Assembly (NCBI GenBank): GCA_937981555.1
Contig: CALJOK010000094.1
Coordinates: 1-55,810, forward strand
Direction of reading: 5' to 3'
From: an uncultured Saprospiraceae bacterium
Lineage (GTDB): Bacteria; Bacteroidota; Bacteroidia; Chitinophagales; Saprospiraceae
DNA length: 55,810 bases
Shown here: positions 17,338 to 24,920 of the stretch, piece by piece
Layout: every line of letters starts with the position of its first letter
How positions within the stretch are numbered: position 1 is the first letter of the stretch
Notes under the pieces: generated by a model
The model's database searches: none
Told to the model about the DNA's origin: nothing
Seen by the model: only the letters and a program-made list of their open reading frames with translations
Position numbers and translations under genes: made by a program

Positions 17338-17366
17338 TTTTGAATAAAATCTGAATAAATCTGATT
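17338..17366 (-). promoter_or_regulatory. TTCAGA-type triplet upstream of the 17090-17281 gene
   Basis: On the + strand TTTTGAA (17338), ATCTGAA (17349) and ATCTGAT (17359) repeat with periods of 11 and 10 bp; oriented toward the minus-strand gene. Confidence 0.5.
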
Positions 17367-17393
17367 GAAAAAAATAAACGCTGAATAATCCAA

Positions 17394-17415
17394 TCTTCAG
17401 AATTTCTTCAGATTT
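17394..17415 (+). promoter_or_regulatory. TTCAGA doublet upstream of the acidic protein gene
   Basis: TCTTCAGAATT (17394-17404) is followed directly by TCTTCAGATTT (17405-17415), period 11. A -7-like TAAATTTA begins at 17434, so a bound regulator would overlap the -33 region. Confidence 0.6.
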
Positions 17416-17466
17416 ACCTACCAACTTACAATATAAATTTACTTTTGAAACCAAAAAAATAACGTC

Positions 17467-17757
17467 ATGATACGGCAAACCGACCCAACTAAAGGTCAAG
17501 AGAAAAATAAAAATTCATCTAATGAAATTCCTTTAAAAACAAAAAGAAAAGAAAAAAAAGATAAATATCGACATCAAAATAATTGGCTAGAGGAGGAAGA
17601 TGATGACTATGATTGGGAGGAAGGTTTACAGGAAGAAGAGGAGGAAGATTATATTTTTGAAGATGAATTGGATATAGACTTCAGTAAAGATTTTAAGGAG
17701 AAAAAAGATAAAAATGAAGAGGAGGAGAAAGATACAGAAGATGATTACGACTATTAG
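17467..17757 (+). CDS. Small highly acidic hypothetical protein
   Basis: 96 residues. The first 38 are basic and lysine-rich (KTKRKEKKDKYRHQ); the rest is dominated by Asp and Glu (EEEDDDYDWEEG, LQEEEEEDYIFEDELDIDF) with few hydrophobic residues, so it is probably disordered. No signal peptide and no known family. It resembles the acidic tail of the neighbouring DksA-like protein in composition only. Its own operator (17394) and terminator (17780) argue that it is a real transcription unit. Possible roles such as a polycation-binding or RNA-polymerase-associated protein are guesses. Confidence 0.55.
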   Translation: MIRQTDPTKGQEKNKNSSNEIPLKTKRKEKKDKYRHQNNWLEEEDDDYDWEEGLQEEEEEDYIFEDELDIDFSKDFKEKKDKNEEEEKDTEDDYDY

Positions 17758-17779
17758 TTATTTTCTAAATGAAAAATAA

Positions 17780-17814
17780 AAAAAGGGATGCTTGCAAAAG
17801 CATTCCTTTTTTTT
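17780..17814 (+). terminator. Terminator after the acidic protein gene
   Basis: Stem AAAAAGGGATGCTT/AAGCATTCCTTTTT (one G-T pair) with a 4-base loop and a T-run. Confidence 0.85.
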
Positions 17815-17908
17815 GATCCTACTCATTAGTTTATCGAATTTCTAAAAATCGAAATACAAACAATAGAAATACAAACAATAGAAATAAATATTTCGATATA
17901 TATCCATT

Positions 17909-17930
17909 CCTTCAGAATTCCTTCAGAATC
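17909..17930 (+). promoter_or_regulatory. TTCAGA doublet upstream of the ATP-grasp operon
   Basis: CCTTCAGAATT (17909-17919) is followed directly by CCTTCAGAATC (17920-17930), period 11 and nearly identical. A possible -7 box TAAATTGC starts at 17938; the operon start codon is 118 bp downstream. The remaining gap (17815-18047) is AT-rich with short AGAAATA repeats. Confidence 0.6.
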
Positions 17931-18047
17931 TCTCCTTTAAATTGCGCCAATTTTAAACTCAAAAAAATCACTCCCAATCGAGTGGCAAAATCAATCTCAA
18001 GTCTTTTCTAAATTTAAAAAGACTAAGAATTAAATTATCCGAACGAC

Positions 18048-19505
18048 ATGACAAGTTTACAAACTCAACGAATGGCTACGGTCATTCAGCCTGGTGAATT
18101 CGAGGCACACCACCATTGGTACCCGAAAGCCTTAAATGCGACGATTCACCCAATGATTAATTTTTTCCTCAACTTAGAACAAGAAAGAATCATTGCACGT
18201 TACTGCCATTTGCACCCGACGGTGAATGCAGAAAAATTACGAGAAATTCTCAATTACAAATCCAAATATTTTGTTTGGGGAGGAGCAGATTTACTCAATG
18301 TAACTTCCGCAAGTGGCAAACGACAAATGGTCGTCATCGAAAATAACTCTTGTCCGTCAGGTCAAAAATCTATGCCTTTGATGGATGACAATCAAGAGCA
18401 AGGAAGTTATCGAACGATGATTGAGCGCACCTTCAAACCTTATCTCAAAAACCTCCGAATAAAAGTCAAAGGTCGTTTGGCTGTACTGTATGATAAAAAC
18501 CCAATGGAGGTCTCAGGCTATGCAAAAGTGATCGCTGATGTAATGAAAGAGCCTGTTTATTATGTTCCTTTTTACCAAAATGATACTGACCCTCCCGTAG
18601 AGTTTAGGGATGGGGTCATGTATGTTCGGATCGAAGACGGCACGTTTGTTCCCATTCGCGCTGCGTTCAGATATGTAACGCAGAAGCCTTGGAATAGACT
18701 GCCGCTTCACTCCAAAACTCGAATCCTAAATCCTACGATTGCTTGCCTTGCAGGTGGTCGAAATAAAATGGTGGCAGCTAAAGCTTACGATATTTTTAAT
18801 GCAGAAATTCAAGAAGCTGGTTTGAAAATTAATACACCCGAAACGATTTGGGATGTCAGTAAAAACGAAGTGCCTCTTTGGGTAAAAAAGATGGGTGGAC
18901 ATGCTGTAGTCAAAGTTCCGTATAGCAATGCAGGTCAAGGCGTTTACACTATTGTCAATGAAGAAGAGTTGGAAAATTTTATGGCAATGGAATTTGATTA
19001 TGATTTATTTATTGTCCAAAGTTTGATTGGAAATTATAATTGGACGAGCACGACTGCTACTGGGAAATTATACCATGTAGGAACTGTTCCCAATCAAAAA
19101 AACCACAGTTTTGTTGCAGATATTCGAATGATGGTTAGCTCGACTGAAAATGGAATCCGACCGCTATGCACCTATGCAAGGCGAGCAGAAAAACCTTTGG
19201 TAGATAATATTGAAAGTGGAACAGATAGTTGGGCTATGCTAGGAACAAATCTCTCGATCAAAAATTCTGATGGCTCATGGGGAAGCGATACCAGTCGTTT
19301 GGTTTTGATGGACAGACGAGATTTCAACAAACTTGGAATTGGTTTGGACGACTTGATTGAAGCCTATATCCAGACAGTACTTTCCATGGTTGCTATTGAT
19401 AAGATGGCAAAAACGTTGGTTAATAAAAATGGAAAATTTCGCATGAAGTTATTTAAAAGCCTCAATAATGATGAGGGATTAATTGATGAAATAAAATTGG
19501 ACTGA
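18048..19505 (+). CDS. Uncharacterised ATP-grasp ligase-like protein
   Basis: 485 residues, no signal peptide, cytoplasmic. ATP-grasp features: the ATP-binding strand HAVVKVPYSNAGQGVYTI near residue 285, and DIRMMVSSTENGIRPLCTYARR, which matches the usual D-x-R segment before the metal-binding end. An earlier segment, VIENNSCPSGQKSMP, resembles the E-N motif of glutathionylspermidine-synthetase-like enzymes. ATP-grasp enzymes join a carboxylate to an amine or thiol through an acyl phosphate. Its stop overlaps the start of a second ATP-grasp gene (TGATG), and an AstE/AspA-like hydrolase follows, so all three probably act in one pathway. I do not recognise the substrate. A TTCAGA doublet upstream suggests control by the neighbouring OmpR-type regulator. 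Confidence 0.72.
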   Translation: MTSLQTQRMATVIQPGEFEAHHHWYPKALNATIHPMINFFLNLEQERIIARYCHLHPTVNAEKLREILNYKSKYFVWGGADLLNVTSASGKRQMVVIENNSCPSGQKSMPLMDDNQEQGSYRTMIERTFKPYLKNLRIKVKGRLAVLYDKNPMEVSGYAKVIADVMKEPVYYVPFYQNDTDPPVEFRDGVMYVRIEDGTFVPIRAAFRYVTQKPWNRLPLHSKTRILNPTIACLAGGRNKMVAAKAYDIFNAEIQEAGLKINTPETIWDVSKNEVPLWVKKMGGHAVVKVPYSNAGQGVYTIVNEEELENFMAMEFDYDLFIVQSLIGNYNWTSTTATGKLYHVGTVPNQKNHSFVADIRMMVSSTENGIRPLCTYARRAEKPLVDNIESGTDSWAMLGTNLSIKNSDGSWGSDTSRLVLMDRRDFNKLGIGLDDLIEAYIQTVLSMVAIDKMAKTLVNKNGKFRMKLFKSLNNDEGLIDEIKLD

Positions 19506-20524
19506 TGCAAAAATTAAAGGTATTAGTTTTGACTGACCATACGAATCATAGTTCGGAAAATTCTATATATTCATTATTGCTAAGTATGCGAAAACATTCT
19601 CGCTGCGAACAAATTGATGTTGCCACACGAGCAAATACTTTGAATGATTCTTTTTTTAAAAAATATACTTCCACGGAATTATTGGTGAGTAAAGTAGAAG
19701 AAGATTTCGCATTTTCTCCTGAAGGAAAATCTTATCAAAATGATTTGCAAAGAAAAAATGTAGCTGGTTACGATGCAGTTTGGTTACGAATGCCACCGCC
19801 CTTGTCGAAGCCATTTTTAATTTTTTTAAAACATAAATTTCCGAATCAAATATTTATCAATGACCCTGATGGAATTTATGAAACAGGTAGTAAAGAATTT
19901 TTATTCAACTTCCCAGAAGTTTGCGCTCCGATGAAAATTTGTAAATCAGAGGAAGACATTCTTGAATTTTCTCAGCAGTTTCCAATCGTCTTAAAACCGT
20001 TTCGAGATTATGGTGGAAGAGGAATTGTGAGAATTGATGGAGAGAAAGTTTGGGAAGGAAAAAATGAAATATCGTTGGATGATTTTTTCCAAAAATTAAA
20101 AAATACTAAGATCGAATACTTGGGAGTTAAATTTTTAAAAAATGTTTCGCAAGGAGATAAACGTATAGTTGTCGTCAATGGAAAAACAATTGGAGCATCA
20201 CTTCGTCTTCCTCCCAAGGATTCTTGGATTTGCAATGTATCAATGGGAGGCAGCTCTACTTTTGCAGAAGCAGAAGCAGATGAAATAAAAATTGTCAACC
20301 GAATTAATCCAACTTTGGAAAAATTAGGAATCGTCATGTATGGCGTTGATACCTTGGTTGGTGATGATGGAAAAAGAATACTTTCAGAAATAAACACGAC
20401 TAGCATTGGCGGTATTCCTCAGATGGAAAAGCAACAAGGCAAGCCTTTAATCAAAGCAACGACAGACCAAATTTGGAATTTTATCAGATTTAAAATAATA
20501 AAAAAGAATGCTATATCAAACTGA
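19505..20524 (+). CDS. GshB/RimK-like ATP-grasp ligase
   Basis: 339 residues. The N-terminal domain (MQKLKVLVLTDHTNHSSENS) and YDAVWLRMPPPLSKPF followed by FINDPDGIYETGSKEF correspond to the glutathione-synthetase fold, where the second strand is normally R-x-DPP. ATP-binding segment FPIVLKPFRDYGGRGIVRI near 158-176; metal and phosphate end ILSEINTTSIGGIPQME near 289-305 with the catalytic E-x-N. It would form an amide bond on a gamma- or alpha-carboxylate. It starts inside the upstream ATP-grasp stop codon and overlaps the next gene by 17 bp, indicating translational coupling. Glutathione synthesis itself is unlikely, because no GshA-type gene is present and the partner is a different ligase. 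Confidence 0.82.
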   Translation: MQKLKVLVLTDHTNHSSENSIYSLLLSMRKHSRCEQIDVATRANTLNDSFFKKYTSTELLVSKVEEDFAFSPEGKSYQNDLQRKNVAGYDAVWLRMPPPLSKPFLIFLKHKFPNQIFINDPDGIYETGSKEFLFNFPEVCAPMKICKSEEDILEFSQQFPIVLKPFRDYGGRGIVRIDGEKVWEGKNEISLDDFFQKLKNTKIEYLGVKFLKNVSQGDKRIVVVNGKTIGASLRLPPKDSWICNVSMGGSSTFAEAEADEIKIVNRINPTLEKLGIVMYGVDTLVGDDGKRILSEINTTSIGGIPQMEKQQGKPLIKATTDQIWNFIRFKIIKKNAISN

Positions 20525-21485
20525 AGAGAATGCAAAATTTATAGAAGAATTAAAAGTAGAAGAAATTGAACGTGGAACGATTTCGAGATATTGGTTAAAG
20601 TTAGTGACGGATGGAATTGGTGTACCCGTTCATATTCCTATCATGGTAGCTAGAGGGAAGAGAGAAGGAAAAGTTTTGGGATTAACTGCTGCTGTTCATG
20701 GAAATGAATTGAATGGTATTCCAGTTATCCAACGTCTTTTTAAAGAACTCAATTTAGACGAATTGAGAGGAACAATTGTAGGTGTTCCAGTAATTAATAT
20801 GCCTTCGCTTCATCGAAAAATAAGAAGGTTTATTGACGGAACAGACCTCAATCACATCATGCCTGGTAAACCTAACGGAACAGTTAGTCAAATCTATGCG
20901 TGGAGAGTTGTAAATCGACTCATCAAAGAATTTGATTACTTGATTGATTTGCATACAGCTAGTAATGGTCGGGTTAACTCTTACTATATCCGAGCTGATA
21001 TGGGAGATGAAACTGTTCGCAAAATGGCTCAGCTGCAAAACGCTCAAATCATTGTTCATAATCCCCCAAGTGATGGAACGCTTCGGGGTACTGCTGACGA
21101 AATGGGAATCAAAGCTATTACGCTTGAAGTCGGAAATCCAAATACGTTCCAAAAAGGTTTGATTCGAGATGGACTAACGGGGATTTATAATGTGTTGGGA
21201 CATTTCGATATGCAAGATTGTGAATATGATGAACCTGAAGAGGAGACTATCATTTGTAAAAGTTCTTATTGGATTTATACTGATACGGGCGGAATTATGA
21301 CCGTTTATCCGAAGGTCGTTCAAATGGTGAAAAAAGGAGAACTCATTGCTACTATGAGAAATATTTTTGGTGATGTAGTGAAGGAATATTTTGCTCCTGA
21401 AGATGGTGTGGTGATTGGTAAAAGTGTGAGTCCAATAAATCAGACGGGAGGGAGAATTTTGCATTTGGGGATTTTAAAATCTTAA
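20508..21485 (+). CDS. Succinylglutamate desuccinylase/aspartoacylase-like zinc hydrolase
   Basis: 325 residues, M14-like AstE/AspA family. Zinc ligands H64 and E67 in AAVHGNELNG and H149 in YLIDLHTAS; catalytic glutamate E207 in ITLEVGNP. A C-terminal beta domain (about 235-325) contains GGIMTVYPKVVQMVKKGE and closes with ILHLGILKS. Family members hydrolyse N-acyl amino acids such as N-acetylaspartate or N-succinylglutamate. No arginine-succinyltransferase (ast) genes are nearby; instead it overlaps a GshB-like ligase, so it may trim, recycle or deprotect the product of the two ligases. The start at 20508 overlaps the previous gene by 17 bp. Confidence 0.85.
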   Translation: MLYQTEENAKFIEELKVEEIERGTISRYWLKLVTDGIGVPVHIPIMVARGKREGKVLGLTAAVHGNELNGIPVIQRLFKELNLDELRGTIVGVPVINMPSLHRKIRRFIDGTDLNHIMPGKPNGTVSQIYAWRVVNRLIKEFDYLIDLHTASNGRVNSYYIRADMGDETVRKMAQLQNAQIIVHNPPSDGTLRGTADEMGIKAITLEVGNPNTFQKGLIRDGLTGIYNVLGHFDMQDCEYDEPEEETIICKSSYWIYTDTGGIMTVYPKVVQMVKKGELIATMRNIFGDVVKEYFAPEDGVVIGKSVSPINQTGGRILHLGILKS

Positions 21486-21517
21486 TTAATATTTCTTGTC
21501 CAACAAATCATATTAAA

Positions 21518-21564
21518 AGGTGAGTAAAGGAAAAAATGTACCTCATTTATACCTTTACTCACCT
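21518..21564. repeat. 13-bp perfect inverted repeat after the ATP-grasp operon
   Basis: AGGTGAGTAAAGG (21518-21530) and CCTTTACTCACCT (21552-21564) around a 21-base loop, without a T-run. It may terminate the operon or mark the edge of the rearranged segment that follows. Confidence 0.6.
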
Positions 21565-21623
21565 AACTATTTGATAATCAACACATAGTATTTTTTGTAC
21601 TGGGCAAATAAATCCCCCACCTA

Positions 21624-21833
21624 CTACTTTTTAAAAATATCTGGAAATTGATCTGGAACAAAACCCCAGAATACAGGCAAAACAAAAAACACAATCAAAC
21701 TAAGCAGAATGATAGAAATCACATTCATCCAAATTCCAGCTTTGACCATGTCGGGTATTTTTAAATAGCCAGATCCAAAAACTATGGCATTAGGAGGGGT
21801 CGCAACGGGTAACATAAACGCACAAGATGCTGC
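21624..21833 (-). pseudogene. C-terminal remnant of an SLC13/DASS-type anion transporter
   Basis: In-frame minus-strand sequence begins AAS directly behind a TAA (21834-21836) and runs [19 protein letters not shown], the signature near the end of SLC13/DASS sodium-coupled sulfate or dicarboxylate transporters, then a last transmembrane helix ([20 protein letters not shown]) to a normal stop. A full transporter has about 450-500 residues; only about 69 are left. The front of the gene is missing and is replaced by unrelated sequence encoding the 21782-22462 frame. This marks a deletion or insertion junction close to 21835. It is not expected to be functional. Confidence 0.85.
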
Positions 21834-22462
21834 TTAGCTTGGACTTTCCCTCCAAAACCAATCCCTTGTTTTTCTAAATAAAGTTCAGCTTCACCATTTG
21901 CATCAAGCGCATTAATAAGTTCACTTGTCAAGTCGCCAATATCCTCTGAATTATGTAATGCTTCCACTAAAAATCCACTTACTTCAATAGGATATTCAGA
22001 TTCATCAATGTTAAGAGCCTCTTCAAGGCTAAATACAATGCCTCCTGTAAGTTCAAAAGAAGGTTTATGCTTCTCACTATCAGGTACTATTTCTTTAATT
22101 TCCTCTGATAGTCCTTGAAGAGTACCTTTTACTGGGTTATAATTAGTAATAAGATAAAAATTAGATGATGCCTTAATTCCTATCTCTCCTTTAGTATTTC
22201 TTAAAACTAAAAATGAAATTTTCTGTTCTACTCCCGTATTATTAATTTTTACATTAATAATAATTCCACGTTTTAAAGTCTTAACATCTTCGATAACCTT
22301 CTTTTTCCCAGCTTTAAAAATACTTCCTGCCAGATCAAGACTTTTTCTTTTAATAGCTCCAGCAGCAATCAGAGTCAATTTTGTTAACCCATCACTCCAT
22401 AGTTTATCAAGTGTTGGTAAACCCGATTCTCCTCCATCTATATCTATGGCAACAATTGGCAT
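21782..22462 (-). CDS. Unknown protein whose C-terminus runs into the transporter remnant
   Basis: 226 residues from the ATG at 22462 ([20 protein letters not shown]). No signal peptide and no family recognised; it looks soluble with alternating strands ([21 protein letters not shown]) and a Ser/Glu-rich acidic half. The last 18 residues ([17 protein letters not shown]) are the SLC13 transporter DNA read in another frame, so the natural C-terminus was lost at the junction near 21835. The gene is therefore probably 3'-truncated as well, and may not be functional. Confidence 0.5.
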   Translation of the reverse strand: MPIVAIDIDGGESGLPTLDKLWSDGLTKLTLIAAGAIKRKSLDLAGSIFKAGKKKVIEDVKTLKRGIIINVKINNTGVEQKISFLVLRNTKGEIGIKASSNFYLITNYNPVKGTLQGLSEEIKEIVPDSEKHKPSFELTGGIVFSLEEALNIDESEYPIEVSGFLVEALHNSEDIGDLTSELINALDANGEAELYLEKQGIGFGGKVQAKQHLVRLCYPLRPLLMP

Positions 22463-22818
22463 ATTCCCTGCAAATTGATATGGTGTATACCACTAAATAA
22501 ATAGAAATTACAAAATACTGGGTCTCAAAATTTTATAACTCATGTCAATTTCTTGTATCGGAAAGTAGATATAGAACTTCTACATAACTATCTTATCATT
22601 CAAACAACACTCATCTTTTTACAATTATTAAGCTCAAAGACAAAGCATCTATTAACATAGGAGGTGGATTCTTAGAAGGCCTTGAATAGAAATTATTAAG
22701 GCTCAATTTTTGTGCAACTAACCAATTAGAACTTGTTCTCCCCCAAGCAAGAAGGTTCACTAATATAATTAATAGGATTAAAGTAATATCAACCTTCACT
22801 CCTCAAAAAATAATAACA
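22463..22818. other. Gene-poor stretch between the junction gene and the membrane protein
   Basis: AT-rich. A 62-residue minus-strand frame (22611-22799, GTG start, one hydrophobic N-terminal helix then a Ser/Pro-rich tail) is the only candidate gene; it has no family, no promoter box and I do not annotate it as real. Confidence 0.4.
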
Positions 22819-23346
22819 ATGATGCAAATAAATAGAAATCCTCGTTCCATTGATATTGAAAGAAACCAATATAAACATCTAAGAACAGTAAACACCAATA
22901 AAGAAATGAGAACGAAAGACTTGAGTAGCACTAATGAGGCTATCCTTTTTGGAATATTAGGTGGAGTTGGAATTGCCATGTTTTTAGTTGCAGCTCAGTT
23001 AATGATTGGTAATCCTTTAGTTTTAAAATTCTTAAAATTCATCGCTTTATTCGGCGTCTTACGATATGGATTAGATGCTCAAGATACTGACAAGCGAAAT
23101 AACTACAACTTCAAGGATGGTATCCTATTTGGCATATTTGCCACCGCTTCAATTGGACTTATATTAGTTATTGTAAATATATTTATGTTTTGGTTTTCAC
23201 CTAATTTAGCTTTTGATGCATTTACAACGCAAACTGATTCCATCAGCAACTTAGTTCTATCGAGTCGTATATTCTTTCTTGAAACACTAGTTTTTGGAGT
23301 GACTATAACCCTTATTATTTTACAAGCAATCAAAACAAAATTATAA
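22819..23346 (+). CDS. Four-helix membrane protein (possibly DUF4199-like)
   Basis: 175 residues. A charged cytoplasmic N-terminus of about 35 residues is followed by helices at roughly 41-63 (ILFGILGGVGIAMFLVAAQL), 68-84, 98-124 (FKDGILFGIFATASIGLILV) and 148-170. The helix-charged loop-helix layout with repeated GILFGI is like that of DUF4199 proteins of Bacteroidota, but the match is weak. No enzymatic residues are apparent. Start may be at either of two adjacent ATG codons. Monocistronic, followed by a long imperfect hairpin. Confidence 0.6.
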   Translation: MMQINRNPRSIDIERNQYKHLRTVNTNKEMRTKDLSSTNEAILFGILGGVGIAMFLVAAQLMIGNPLVLKFLKFIALFGVLRYGLDAQDTDKRNNYNFKDGILFGIFATASIGLILVIVNIFMFWFSPNLAFDAFTTQTDSISNLVLSSRIFFLETLVFGVTITLIILQAIKTKL

Positions 23347-23374
23347 GGCGCAAAAAAAGAATAATTAAAAAATA

Positions 23375-23441
23375 AAATTTTCTATTCAACCTTATCGAGA
23401 TAACAACTTAAAGTATCTCCATAAGACTGAATAGAAAATTT
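23375..23441. repeat. Long imperfect hairpin (25 paired bases) after the membrane protein gene
   Basis: Outer arms AAATTTTCTATTCA and TGAATAGAAAATTT are perfect; inner CTTAT/ATAAG and GAGATA/TATCTC pair around an 11-base loop with small symmetric mismatches. No T-run on the + strand. The rest of the gap to 23669 is AT-rich with no gene seen. Confidence 0.65.
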
Positions 23442-23669
23442 CACTTTTATAGTAGAAAATAATTTATATCGTTTGACAATTTTTTTCATCCATTCCAGAT
23501 ATCTTCATTTTTCATTTCCTTTCGAAAAAATCAACACGCAACTCCTACCGACATAATATTCACCAATCCTTTTTATTTAACAGACCATCAATTTTTTCCA
23601 CATTTTCATCTAACTTTATCTCCAGAATTTATTACATCAATTTTCCATCGGAAAAACTATTATTGGAGC

Positions 23670-24917
23670 ATGAAAGAAAAAAGAAATTTTCTAATTGGTA
23701 TTATCCTTAGCGGTATTCTAGGTTGGACATTAGGCTTCCTTCGTCTACCTTCTTTGGAAAAGAATTTTTCTTTTTTACTTGGATTTATTGCTTGCCTTAC
23801 CATCGTTTTATTAGGATTATTAATTATGTATGTTTGGAGAAAAAAATCATCCACATCAAATACTCTCCAACAAAAATCACTTCGTTCCATTGTAACCTTA
23901 TCGCTTATTCTTGCAGGAGGATTTGCTGGTAGTTTTTTATTTTTTCAACAAAATAAATTTTCCAAAATCCAAGAGGAGCAGCAACATAAAAAATTAGCAG
24001 AACAATTCGAATTGGAAGCCACTACTCGAAAAAGTAATTCACTAGTTTTAATGAATAACCTTTTTGACAAAATTGAAGAAGAGTTAAAAAGCCATCCAAA
24101 ACGAATATTGAGTGATGAAATGATTGAACGGATTGCTGCCTTGAACTATTCATTTGAACCTTACCAATATTTTGATGGAGAAAAATTTTCTGAGAAAAGA
24201 TGGAGTCCTGAGCGAGGACAACTTTTATTGTCCTTAGCAAAAATGAAAATTGACTCTAGTTCTTTTAATCAAATAAAATCGAAGACTTCCTTTGTCGGAG
24301 CAGACTTAAAAAATGCTGATTTAGCAAATGCTGATTTGAGTAATACAAATTTGAGGGAAGCGAATTTTGATCAAGCAAATTTAGCTGGGGTAAATTTTAA
24401 CCAAGCGATTTTAGAAAAAGCATCATTGCAAAAAGTTAATTTAAGTGAAGCAAAATTAAACGAAACTAATCTTAAAAATGCAGATTTGCAATGGGCAGAA
24501 TTTCAAGCAGCTGAGCTAGTTGGAGCTTTTTTAAATGGAGCTAATTTAGCTAATGCTAAATTGAGAAAAGTTAATTTGACTGGAGCAGATTTACGTTGGG
24601 CCAATTTGAGCAATGTTTTTTTGACAGATGCGAATTTGATCAATGCGAATTTATTGGAAACCGATTTAAGTCGAGCCAATTTAGCAAATGCTAATTTTAC
24701 CAAAGCCAATTTGATTACGACTGTATTTAATGGCGCAAATTTGACCGGTGCAAATTTGACAGATGCAGATTTACTTGCCGCAAAAATAGATAAAGATTGG
24801 TTGGACAAATTAGATCAATGGCAAGTAATCGGAGCTAAAGAAATCCAAGCATCTTATAAAATTGGAGAGGATGCGTTACCTCAATATCAATATAAATTGA
24901 TCAAAATAAAAAAATAG
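23670..24917 (+). CDS. Membrane-anchored pentapeptide-repeat protein
   Basis: 415 residues. Two transmembrane helices near the N-terminus (about 5-53, with ILSGILGWTLGFLRL, and 69-92, with LSLILAGGFAGSFLFF), then a coiled coil (about 95-135, KIQEEQQHKKLAEQFELEATTRK), then about 32 pentapeptide units from residue 208 to 372 of the A(D/N)LxX form, such as ADLKNADLANADLSNTN and GANLTGANLTDADLL. These fold as a right-handed quadrilateral beta helix. The helix is expected on the cytoplasmic side, displayed below the membrane. Function unknown; it is not QnrB-like in architecture. It ends 3 bp before a convergent gene. Confidence 0.85.
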   Translation: MKEKRNFLIGIILSGILGWTLGFLRLPSLEKNFSFLLGFIACLTIVLLGLLIMYVWRKKSSTSNTLQQKSLRSIVTLSLILAGGFAGSFLFFQQNKFSKIQEEQQHKKLAEQFELEATTRKSNSLVLMNNLFDKIEEELKSHPKRILSDEMIERIAALNYSFEPYQYFDGEKFSEKRWSPERGQLLLSLAKMKIDSSSFNQIKSKTSFVGADLKNADLANADLSNTNLREANFDQANLAGVNFNQAILEKASLQKVNLSEAKLNETNLKNADLQWAEFQAAELVGAFLNGANLANAKLRKVNLTGADLRWANLSNVFLTDANLINANLLETDLSRANLANANFTKANLITTVFNGANLTGANLTDADLLAAKIDKDWLDKLDQWQVIGAKEIQASYKIGEDALPQYQYKLIKIKK

Positions 24918-24920
24918 AAT

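Noticed and set aside
20008-20406. Long minus-strand frame inside the GshB-like gene
   Set aside because: Shadow of a gene with clear ATP-grasp motifs on the + strand.
22611-22799. 62-residue minus-strand frame with a hydrophobic start
   Set aside because: GTG start, no promoter box, no family, and typical of chance frames in AT-rich DNA.
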